A stretch of DNA of 64,000 nt from Cladobotryum mycophilum (Eukaryota > Ascomycota > Sordariomycetes > Hypocreales > Hypocreaceae). Under the pieces are notes generated by a model. The model had not been told where the DNA came from. It searched no databases and saw only the letters and a list, made by a program, of their open reading frames with translations. Of this stretch, positions 55,271-64,000 are shown piece after piece (the stretch's first letter is position 1; every line of letters starts with the position of its first letter). The stretch is from assembly GCA_036429605.1 (NCBI GenBank), contig JAVFKD010000016.1, positions 806,001 to 870,000 on the forward strand, in the 5' to 3' direction. Both the position numbers and the translations under genes were made by a program.

Positions 55271-57818
55271 AGGGGGGCCTGAGGACTTTTGGGTGGGGGG
55301 AGGGCAAACAGGACCAGGATTCAAAGGGATCCTTGTCCTTAAGAGAGACGGGCATTGGACCCAAGTCAAGTAAAGCTGCAGTGTGCAGTGTGCAGGCATC
55401 ATAAGCTCATGGGATTGTGGTCCGGGGCTCAGGACCCAATCGTCGTCCACGAATTTTGACACCCTCCCCCCAATGTCTCCCTCGCAGCCCTCACAGATAC
55501 CGCCGAGTGCCAGCCCAGAGGACTGGGTTCAGTTATTACGCGGTAGCTACATCAGTAACAGCACGTCATAAGGCGCAGTACAGGGGATAGGGCAAGGTAG
55601 CCGCCGGGTACTCACATGTGGTCTCACTGCGCACTCACCCATCCCTCGTATACGCATGGAGGGGATTGGAAGCGGGTGATTTTCATAACAGCAGTGGAAG
55701 ATTCCAATATCGATCCTGCGAATGCACTCGCTCGTACTGAGAATAGTAGTGACCGTTGTCCCATTCATTGGGCCGTCTAATGCAAGTGTGGCTGTAGGGA
55801 GAGCCGGTCCAATTCGAGTTCTATCGAAGCCGTTTGAGGACAAGGGCGGCGCCGGACTTGGATGATGATCCTGGAACCATGGGCTCCGGTATGATTAAGC
55901 ATACAGAGTTTTTTTGCCGACTTCTTCGGAGCCGAACGCGGCAAGCAAACAATAATAGACTCACCCATTATAGCGTTACCCCGTCGCACTCTGTTGTACC
56001 CCGTACCTGTCCCTACCTAGGTACAGGAAGGACATGTGTGTCTGTTTGCTTGTTTGTCCGTTTGTATGTGCGTCAAACACAACTGCAGGCTTATCTTACG
56101 GGAAAGACAAAAAGGAAAATTGAACCAATATTATGATTCCTTTTCTTAGCAATCTCTGCTAATGGTACCAGCTCATACCTACATTCGGGTATGGAGTACG
56201 GGAGTGCAGAGTACAGCAACGCAGAAACCAGGTACGTACTTAGGAGCAAGTCCCCCAAAAAATCTCTGCCTTACCTTACCTGTACTAATGCACCCTGTTT
56301 CAACATGGCACATTCACTGTCGGGCTGGTACGAGACATGCGCACGAGGGAAGTACATTAGTGGATGTGTTGCTGCTGCTACTGCTGCTTCTTCCACTGAT
56401 GCACACCGCTGGGGGTTCCTTTTCAGCGGAAAGGGTCCGCATTTTAGTGCTTTTTTAGCAGGGACATGCAGTAAATTTTCAGTGATTGGTACAAGTACTC
56501 GCAGCCCTGAAGCCCCCCGTCCATATTCTCACAACGCATGGCATTTACAGACTATTTGTTTGTTGATTGTTTGCTGTCTCTACCACATAGTACATTGATA
56601 AGAGCACTAGGTATGCATGAGCATGTAGGTAGAGGGAGTAAGTAAGAAAAAACTTGCAAGATGGATTGTTTTTCTACTCCGCAATATTGGATGTGTTCCA
56701 GCAATATTGGTAGATAAATTGGCACGCTGGGTACCCGTGATGGATCATCCAGTCTCGAACAACAAAAGTAACTCGTACCATTCTCACGGGTCTTGTTAGT
56801 CTCAGTACGTGCAAGCATCTAGGTAGCATTAGGATTGCCAGATCAACCAACAAACAACCAACAGCGCATGCATTATGGAGGAGCCGTACGTGCGTATACA
56901 GGTACCTAGTAGTACTTGTAGTAGGAATCATATTACAACTACACACTCCATTAGGAGAGACGAGGCGAGGCGAGGCGAGGCGACCCCAATTGCTGGCTGT
57001 CCCGTCCCGTCCTCCTGCACAAAGCCCAGTAAAGATGTGCTGCTCTGCTGCTGCTACTACTGCTGCTTGCTTTCTGCTGCTCCCATCTCTCGGGACCGGC
57101 TCCGCTCAAATCATCCCTGCCTCGCAACTCGCTACTGGTGACATGGGGCCGGGCTGGTTTGGGTACAAGAGACGCTAAGAGCGCTAGTAGTGCTAAAAGG
57201 TGTTAGGGGGTGCTTAGTGCCAGAACAACTGCGCTGGGGTGTGCCCTGGGTGCCCTGGGAGGAGTCCTGGGAGTAGGTGGGAGGGAGGCCCTGTCAGGCA
57301 TGGTTGGCGGCGACAAACACACCAAGAGACCACCAAAGTTACCACGCCTGCTGGCCCGCTAGCGCGCTCTCCCGTGGATGCCCTCATACTAATAATCCAT
57401 GGATGGATACCTCCCCAGCAGGACATCCCCACTGACCTCTGACCCTGGTCTGCTTACCATTTTCCTGTCTCTCCTGCTCTTGAGCCAGGTGCAGGCCTAC
57501 CTCTTTAAAACTCCCAGGCTCGCCGATCCTCGTTTTGGCTCGTTTTCCTCTTGAGATTGCTTCGCCAATTTTGTTGTAGTTGCTAGAACAAAAAAAAACA
57601 TCCAACTTGATACTCATTTCTACCTATTTTCCTTGATACGCTGTGTTGGAGAATCTTCATCTGGCGCCAATCCATCTTGATCCAGCCCACATCCACTCGA
57701 AACCACTAAAGCCCCTCGACCTCACATGGACGCTGCTCACGACTACGATCACGACGACTTTAGCAACAACAACCTCATCCTTACCCTCATCCTCATCTTC
57801 ATCCTCATAACAATCACA

Positions 57819-58712
57819 ATGGCGCCTCAATGCCCCTCATCTACCGGGGTATCCGGACCTAACGGCATGCTCTTACCTCCTGCACCACCAATGATAGACG
57901 CACTGCCGATCCTTGCTGGGGAAGAATCCGACTGCGAGGACAGTATGCAAGCCCCAAGGTGCCTACCGGCACGACAACAGTATGAACATAATACAGTGCG
58001 CATGGATATTCTCTCCCGGAGACTTAGCCGACACACTCTTATTCAGCAGATATACCAATCAAATACAACATCTTCTCTGCCTCAGATCCCTTCTCTACCA
58101 CCTACCAAGTCATCCACATCGATCAGCAAGCTGCCATGCCTTGGCTCCGCGAACATGGAGATTGATTCAGATGACGGCTACGCTGCTCCGGATCCTTCTA
58201 TCCTTTCCGCAACCCGCTTCAGGAGAAGCCGACGCGACAACTCAAAATCCGTTGCTCCAAAGGCACCCGAAACAAAGATTGATTCCTCTGTTGCCGCCCG
58301 TGTTCTCGAAAGAATGCAGAAAAATGCCGTGACAACCTCAGATGATGCCAAGCCTGCTTTGCCTCGACTAGCTACGCTTCCGGATATCGAAATCGACACT
58401 ACCGACAAGATGACCGACCTGGAAGCAGACGAAGGATATGCTGCCGCTGATGGCGATCTTGCTTGGCTGGAGCAGGAGCTTCCTTCAGAAGCCACTCTCG
58501 CAGGGGCTCTAAAGAGCCGTGGTGTTTTACGATTTAACACTTCCGCTGAGACAGCATTACGGTGCCCAAAACTCGTTAAGAATGTTCCCCGTATGCGCAA
58601 GAGGCAACAGAAGAAGAAGGAGCACAGACTCAAAATTGCGGCGGCAGCCAATGGAGAGAGCAGCCGGTGCTTTGGAATCACAGCTTCTCCTGCACTACAA
58701 CATGTTCGATAA
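57819..58712 (+). CDS. Hypothetical protein, unrecognised, with basic C-terminal patch (297 aa)
   Basis: A single-exon frame runs to TAA-free stop TAA/TAG-type end at 58712. I place the start at the second in-frame ATG (57819, context TCACAATGGCG). The 31 codons between the first ATG (57726) and this one translate to a low-complexity hydrophobic string from a CTCATC repeat and look like leader; if the first ATG is used, a membrane-anchor-like N-terminus results. The protein is hydrophilic. It repeats an acidic motif, EIDSDDGYAAPD and LEADEGYAAADG, about 100 residues apart, and ends with RMRKRQQKKKEHRLK, a likely nuclear or nucleic-acid-binding patch. No catalytic or known domain is visible. 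Codon use and the motif repeat support it being real. Confidence 0.7.
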   Translation: MAPQCPSSTGVSGPNGMLLPPAPPMIDALPILAGEESDCEDSMQAPRCLPARQQYEHNTVRMDILSRRLSRHTLIQQIYQSNTTSSLPQIPSLPPTKSSTSISKLPCLGSANMEIDSDDGYAAPDPSILSATRFRRSRRDNSKSVAPKAPETKIDSSVAARVLERMQKNAVTTSDDAKPALPRLATLPDIEIDTTDKMTDLEADEGYAAADGDLAWLEQELPSEATLAGALKSRGVLRFNTSAETALRCPKLVKNVPRMRKRQQKKKEHRLKIAAAANGESSRCFGITASPALQHVR

Positions 58713-61204
58713 TTCTACTACGTGCGGCATTTATTCACTTCATCACCACCACCATCATCATCATTCAACGGCGTTGGGCAGCGGCATAGAACGCGATTGC
58801 ATTCATATTCATTTTTTTGTTGAGCATTTGAACACATGATAGACTTGACGCATGAGCGCAGGCTTGCGATTTACTTTATACAATACACGGTTCATATTGA
58901 GCCTGGGCATGGAGGCTTTATATCTTGTTAAGAGCATGGGATTTATCAGGCGTTTACATGGGAAAAGGGACTCATGGGAGTACCCTCATCGGCGGCGGCG
59001 AATAATAGCAATGAAAGCGTTGGGTTTGTCCAGGATTGAGCGTTGTTTATGCAGGGAAAGATGGCGCAGAGTGAGGGTTTGTCCAGGATTATCATCTTTT
59101 GGGGTAACAACAGTACTGAGCGAGGCGTTTATCCGGATATGTGGGCAGCATAAATCATGCAGCTGGGAGGCATGATGACCAGTCGAATACGGAATCCTCT
59201 TGCATGGCTTGATATGCCGGCGGGGATCTAGTGGCCTAACTGTGGAACAGGATAGGCAAAGGGCATATGTATGTAATGAAGAAATGCGCAACACAGACGA
59301 ACCATCTGTGTGTACCAAAATATGATACCATATATCTGATGCAATATAGCACAGACACACACACACACACACACACTGGCTTCCTCCTGTCCCTTGATAC
59401 GTGAAAGAAAACATGGTGATGATGAACAATGGGGTGTTTCACCACGTGGATTGCGTGTTTATTCATACTCCTGGACGGCACTTGGGGGCAAAGAAGACGG
59501 GAATTTTCACCCACTCTGAGGATCCGGATGACATCCATGCACGTAGTGACCAACAGAGATGTAGTTATGGCGGGGGGCAGGGCAGGGCAGGGCAGGGCAT
59601 GACTCTGTTTCCACCTCTTGACCCCTCTGATTGATCGAATGATTCCAGAGACTCGGACTTGGGATGTTAATGCGGGTTTCCAATTCGACATGTTACTGGT
59701 CGCACGGAGGAGACTACCTAACAAATTTACGAGTTACCCAGATAGCAGGTACGAGGTGACTCGCTTAACTCATTCATTAGTAAGTATAGATTAGGCAGGC
59801 GGTGAGGTTCTTACCCCATCAATTCTGGGCTGTAATCTGCCTCATAATCGTAGCAAACACGGCAGAATCACATCGTGATGATTCGTTTGTCTGCTTCATA
59901 ACGCCGTTCAAGTCTGTGCTGTGCTTGCATCTCGGCCGCATCGCAAGCTCATGGCATCTTTCGCTTCTCCGCTGTCTTATCGCCGGCTTCGTCGAACGGT
60001 TTCTCGGAGGCTCTGGGATGGTGTGAGGACCAGGGCAGCTTTTGCAACGCTGCACAGGCGCGATGATGGCGCCGCCGCACACCATCTTGGGCTTTTGGAT
60101 GTATGATGGTCTTGCTCGCCACGTGCTGGACACGTTTCCTAGAAGAATGAGAGTTCGTTGAGAGACTCCTTGATGCTGCTCAGAGACAGAGGGTGATCAT
60201 CGCGTTACTGTCCCCCCTCTCTACCCCAGTCATCTTTCCTCTGGGGAAAGGGCGCGAGCGGGTTTCGTTGGTTCTTGAGATCCGGCGTTCGCTCGGCCGA
60301 TATCTGCAGGTGTTGATGCATGTTCGCAAGTGCGGCATTAGCAAGATTGGACGAACATGTGTTTGCAGGGCAACAGGATGCACGAGAGCATCGGATCACC
60401 TTGCGGACTCAAACCTTCATTGTACCTTACATGATCGGGGTCCACGCTCTTTTTCTGCCCTCAAATCTCTTTGTTCTTGTTTTGGTTTCGCAATGGGTCG
60501 TTGCTGTCAGCGCGACGGTTGACTTGGCAATGGCATTCGTTACTGAGACATTGCATCGTGAACTAATCTGCAGCCTCAGACACCCTGGGCCCGTGGTGTT
60601 TCAATGAGGAGAGATGCCAGCTGAGCCGAAAAAGAGGTTGGACGATATAGATCGGCATGACTGGCATAGACGGCGTGCATTAACACCGACGACTTAGATA
60701 TTCGATGCCGTCGGTAGTGACCCCCCCCCAATGTACTCCATCCGATGGAGAGTGAGGGGAGACAGCAGGGATGAGCACTGGACTGCATTATCATACTACG
60801 TTGTGTCTTTGGTGGGCCAAACTGCGTTTCATCCAACTCCTTGCTCTCCAATCTCTTGGACTTCATGAATGGCATGGTTCACGGGTCGGTCCAGGCAGAT
60901 CCTCAAACATGCTCTTCGCGTCTGTCATTCGTCCTTTGGCTTCGTGTGTCCGCAGCCTTGCGCTCTCCTAGGGACAAACTCCTGTGTAGGGCTCATCCCC
61001 CTAGATGGCGATATGTGTGTATGTGTGTGTGTGTGTGGCGCTAGGGCCGCAGTGAGTCCCCTTTGTTCCATTTTTACCCTTATTTGCCAAACCTTTGACC
61101 CGTTTAGTTCTTTGGCCTAGATCGGAAACTGGGGGAGCTTCACTGGATTGGCCTGATGATGCTGTCGACCCCTCTCAACTTGGCGTTGGGGCCGGTTGTT
61201 CAAT
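58713..61204. other. Intergenic region upstream of wetA, no supported gene
   Basis: Frames up to about 110 codons on both strands have no domain and overlap one another. It contains (CA)n at about 59350-59373, (GGGCA)n at about 59577-59600 and TG repeats near 61017-61036. The last kilobase is probably wetA promoter. Confidence 0.45.
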
Positions 61205-61234
61205 GGAATGCATCGGCATAGCCCCGTGCATTCC
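61205..61234. promoter_or_regulatory. Inverted pair of AbaA-type response elements upstream of wetA
   Basis: GGAATG at 61205-61210 and CATTCC at 61229-61234 are inverted copies of the CATTCY element recognised by the TEA/ATTS-domain regulator AbaA, separated by 18 bases and lying about 380-400 bp before the wetA ATG. In the conidiation cascade studied in Aspergillus nidulans, AbaA acts upstream of wetA, so the position makes sense. The hexamer is short and could occur by chance; the pairing raises but does not prove the case. Confidence 0.45.
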
Positions 61235-61611
61235 ACTGCTCCCGCCGCTGCAAGTCAACAAGCAATGCAAGAACAGATGGTTGCTGTGCTACCTATATAC
61301 AGTTGCTATCGCCATCATCATTTAATCTTTAATATGGATGGTCGTTTGGCTGTCGAGTCTCCAAGTTCTGAGCTCAAGTTTTTTGTCCATGAATAGAACC
61401 TTTCCCCTCCCCTTCATCCAGTGCCATACCCAAAACATCCTTCTTCTAATATCTGGGATTGCCTCATCCGGCCTCGATTATACATCAACCTAGTCCCACT
61501 TACCCATCAAAAGCAATCATTGTCATGAACCATCTGTCACCTAGCCGCATCCGTCGCTCATAACCCCTCACGAAAACGATATTTTGCCACCATCTTCCCA
61601 TCGTTCCAGCA

Positions 61612-63369
61612 ATGGCGTTCTGGACGGCCTCGTACCGCGTCGACACTGCGGTTGATAGAGACCTCAACCTGTGCTGGCAAGTAATAGATACCATGCCTTC
61701 TGATGAAACTTCCAACGACTTCTTTGGCCAATTCGTCGACTTTGGAGGAGCCGCAACCACAACATCCCCGGAGGATATCAACAGCGGAAGCTCCACAATA
61801 GCCTGCCTTCCAGGCTTACTTTACCTTGACCCTTCAGCCGAAGGGACCATTTCCTCTGCCGTATCCTCGGCTGACGAGTTCGACTACTTGTCCACAAGCT
61901 CGCACGTTGGCCCAGTTCTGTCAGCTACCAGCTTAGAATTCGACCCTCGAGAGCTTCCATTTACAACTGGAAGCGAGCCTAGCTTCCACAGATCACAGCA
62001 GCTCAACTACCTCGGCCGAAGTTCCATGTCAGACTCAGAGCTCCAACGGCTTGAAGAGATTTCCATTCACTCGCCTGAAAAAGTGTCTGCCTCACACCCC
62101 TCGTCTCCCACTCCACCCAATACAACCAAGAAGCATCAAAACAGGATTGTCGAGGCCATCTCATCAACCATCAGGAAGGCCACCACACTTCGAAGGAGCA
62201 AGAAGCTGCCCCTCGTAGAGAGGTCCACATCTCCCACACTAGAACACCCTCCAATGGCCATCAAGCAGCGAACAGAACGGATGGGCAGCGTGGCACAGAG
62301 CAGCAGCACAAACAGCGCCCACGAATCATCCTCTCCTGCGCAGTACGACCCCAATACCGCTGGGTTCATTCATGGGTTCTGTGATGACCCATTCAACGAA
62401 ATGTCTCAAACACATTCTTCCTCCAATATGCGGTATTACGGCCAAGCCGGAGTCGACCCCACGCCAATGCTCTCGCCTGGTCGTCGTGCCAAGAGCGACC
62501 AAGAGCTGTACCACGCTGCACATAGCATCTCTCCCACGACTACTATTGGTCCCGATGGCACAACTCAGGCACAAATGTCTGGGTCTTGGCCGCAGCACAT
62601 GGTTCCTGCTTCCATGCCAGAACAATGGGCCGGTCATGGATACGTGACAAGCCAGGAGCCCGAGTGGTGGGGGGACATGAATATGTTCTCGGACCCCAAG
62701 AATGTCAGCGTCAATCAAGCCATGCACTCTCAGCATGCAGAGCTGCCGTACGAATATGCGCATGTGCCCGACGCCGCTGGCCTTATGATACATATGCCTC
62801 AACCTCGTTCATCCCAGCCAACCGTCGCAAACGACCTAGCGCTTATCGCGCAGACGTATCTCCCTCCTCCACCGCCCATCCCGGCCACGGAACGGGAACG
62901 ATCTACTCGTCCACCCCGGGCCCCATCTTCGGGCGCCCGGCACCGGAACCCGTCATCCTCTCCTATGCGCAAGACCCGCGGCCCATCAGCTTCCCCACAA
63001 CCGCAGGCGCAAGCGCAGGCCCACCAATCCCGACACAGCTCCTCGGGGTCAATCTCCTCTGTGCGAAGCGCCTCTGGGCGCGTCAACGGGTCTATACCAG
63101 GAACGCCATGCGGTGTACGTAAGCATCGCTCACGAGACGCCAGCCTTGGCCTGAGCAACGGCGACGACATGGGCTTTGTCAACTTTACCCCCAACGATGG
63201 TAACATTTTGATGACGGGTGTGGCCCCCAGCGGGAGCTCTAAGACCAAGGCGCGGCGCGAAAAGGAGGCCCAGGAGCGACGGAGGAAGTTGAGCGAAGCG
63301 GCGATGAAGGCCGTAGCCGCGGCGGGAGGAGACGTTGACAAGCTGATACAAGAAGGCTTTGTCTTTTAG
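61612..63369 (+). CDS. wetA: Developmental regulatory protein WetA (spore maturation), 585 aa
   Basis: A single uninterrupted frame starts at ATG 61612 (context CAGCAATGGCG). The decisive evidence is the C-terminus: residues about 521-585 read MGFVNFTPNDGNILMTGVAP, then SGSSKTKARREKEA, then KAVAAAGGDVDKLIQEGFVF. This is the conserved WetA C-terminal domain with its basic SKTKARREKE segment. Near the N-terminus, DFFGQFVDF (37-45) resembles the FxQFV motif of other WetA proteins. Between them lies a long Ser/Pro-rich, low-complexity region with Arg/Lys clusters, typical of the family, which varies greatly in length. WetA acts late in the brlA-abaA-wetA pathway in the developing conidium, where it is needed for spore-wall completion and dormancy. 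A possible AbaA site pair lies about 390 bp upstream. Symbol given from the domain. Confidence 0.95.
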   Translation: MAFWTASYRVDTAVDRDLNLCWQVIDTMPSDETSNDFFGQFVDFGGAATTTSPEDINSGSSTIACLPGLLYLDPSAEGTISSAVSSADEFDYLSTSSHVGPVLSATSLEFDPRELPFTTGSEPSFHRSQQLNYLGRSSMSDSELQRLEEISIHSPEKVSASHPSSPTPPNTTKKHQNRIVEAISSTIRKATTLRRSKKLPLVERSTSPTLEHPPMAIKQRTERMGSVAQSSSTNSAHESSSPAQYDPNTAGFIHGFCDDPFNEMSQTHSSSNMRYYGQAGVDPTPMLSPGRRAKSDQELYHAAHSISPTTTIGPDGTTQAQMSGSWPQHMVPASMPEQWAGHGYVTSQEPEWWGDMNMFSDPKNVSVNQAMHSQHAELPYEYAHVPDAAGLMIHMPQPRSSQPTVANDLALIAQTYLPPPPPIPATERERSTRPPRAPSSGARHRNPSSSPMRKTRGPSASPQPQAQAQAHQSRHSSSGSISSVRSASGRVNGSIPGTPCGVRKHRSRDASLGLSNGDDMGFVNFTPNDGNILMTGVAPSGSSKTKARREKEAQERRRKLSEAAMKAVAAAGGDVDKLIQEGFVF

Positions 63370-64000
63370 TGTGGTCTGTGCAGACACACACACACACACA
63401 CCTTTTCTTTGTTCAAAGGGCCACTGGATCGTTGTTTCAGGGGAAGGCTGAAACATTTCCCTCCTTGTTCATTCAAGGGTTTTTTTTGGAGGGTATGTTG
63501 GTTCCGCCCTTGCAGATCCGACTACCGATTGTGTTGGAGGGGGGAGCACAAGCCAAAGGGGTGCAACACGTGTAACAACTACAACTCTCGTCCCTTTTCT
63601 CTTTCTTTCTTCCTTTCCTTGTTTCTTGGCCTTTTATAAAGCCATATTTGGTCTTTGCACTTTTTATATTAACATTATTTTTCTTTGTCATGGGGATAAT
63701 TTAGGTAAAGGGGAGGAGGGGGAGATTGAACTTGTATGGAACAAACCTTGGGGTGGATAAAAAGAACAACCCTTTTTTAGGGGTTGTTATAGTAGGGAAA
63801 GGGATGGGATAGGGAAAAATATCTTTGTATACTAAGACTACTACTACTACTTTTTCTTAATATTTCTTTTTATTAGATTCTATTGGGGGGAAGGGGAGGG
63901 GAGGAAGAGAGGGCAGATAGATTAGATGCTGAGCATGGAAAGAAAGTCCCCCAGACCAGGCGGTTTTTATCCGCGATAATACAAAACGTAAAATCATTTC
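63370..64000. other. wetA 3' flank, no further gene
   Basis: Contains a (CA)n microsatellite at about 63383-63402, T-rich stretches and a G/A-rich patch near 63700 and 63890. A small inverted repeat, AACAACCCtttttta-GGGGTTGTT near 63766-63788, could act as an RNA hairpin in the 3' untranslated region or beyond. No ORF is supported. Confidence 0.4.

Larger units (their letters stand above)
49054..57725. other. 8.7-kb intergenic region with no well-supported gene
   Basis: The first part is the upstream region of the AIM24-family gene, with an (AGAGCCT)n heptamer at about 49690-49721 and (CTTT)n at about 49985-50007. Frames up to 200 codons (minus 54860-55462) occur, but without domains or convincing amino-acid composition. 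Features seen: (TGTC)n at about 50575-50593, a 20-bp inverted repeat at 55180-55255, (GAGGC)n at about 56960-56982, and repeated TAGGTACCTA-like words near 56015 and 56902. A possible first exon at 50511 is listed separately. Confidence 0.45.

Noticed and set aside
54860..55462. 200-codon minus-strand frame
   Set aside because: Long enough to catch the eye, but it has no domain and no intron-linked extension and spans the inverted repeat at 55180-55255. A frame of this length is expected by chance in a region this size.
21000..64000. tRNA and rRNA genes
   Set aside because: I looked for B-box-like GGTTCGAATCC words and their complements and for long conserved rRNA words and found none in convincing context; a covariance-model scan would be needed to exclude diverged or intron-containing tRNAs.

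Overview
The window is nuclear DNA of a filamentous ascomycete, most likely a Sordariomycete and perhaps Hypocreales. The evidence is short spliceosomal introns (44-83 nt, GTRAGT-like donors, CTRAY-like branch points), a wetA conidiation regulator at the right end, a Fot1/pogo transposase, a Tad-type LINE, and a large AT-rich block whose decayed copies carry the C-to-T and G-to-A changes and CAA/CAG/CGA-to-stop conversions expected of repeat-induced point mutation (RIP). The species assignment is inference.

Region 1 (1-21.4 kb) is a transposon graveyard. It opens with an intact, un-RIPed LINE ORF1 running off the left edge (1-1716, minus). Next come an internally deleted TIR element (2.11-2.87 kb) and a ~4.7 kb unit present twice in tandem. 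Each unit carries a decayed LINE ORF2 on the minus strand and, converging on it, a decayed plus-strand gene with three recognisable introns. Unit A (3.48-8.2 kb) is lightly mutated; unit B (8.2-14.68 kb) is almost saturated to A/T. Unit B is interrupted by an un-RIPed solo LTR (8520-8963, TSD TAATA), by a full-length dead pogo copy (11288-13151), and then by a nest of pogo elements inserted into one another at TA. The innermost (17744-19627) is nearly intact and encodes a DD35D transposase that is frameshifted just before its C-terminal zinc knuckle. An LTR-like sequence (20692-20944) and a (TTGC)n run close the block.

Region 2 (21.4-64 kb) is GC-normal host DNA with low gene density. Genes I can support: a small Cys/His-rich ORF (21896-22078, weak); a five-exon C2H2 zinc-finger gene (25853-28319); a single-exon C2H2 gene with related finger architecture (38674-40071); an unrecognised minus-strand gene (44253-45970); a six-exon AIM24/DUF124 family gene (47451-49053, minus); an unrecognised single-exon gene (57819-58712); and wetA (61612-63369). 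Between them lie 3-10 kb intergenic stretches filled with microsatellites, purine/pyrimidine mirror tracts, G-runs and a 288-bp MITE.

In three minus-strand genes the conserved or natural reading continues in the next frame exactly at a homopolymer that appears one base short (A7 in the transposase, C5 in the AIM24 gene, C6 in the 44-46 kb gene). This looks like systematic homopolymer undercalling in the assembly, though real mutations cannot be excluded. The host genes do not form an operon or cluster. Two zinc-finger regulators and wetA make the region somewhat rich in regulators.
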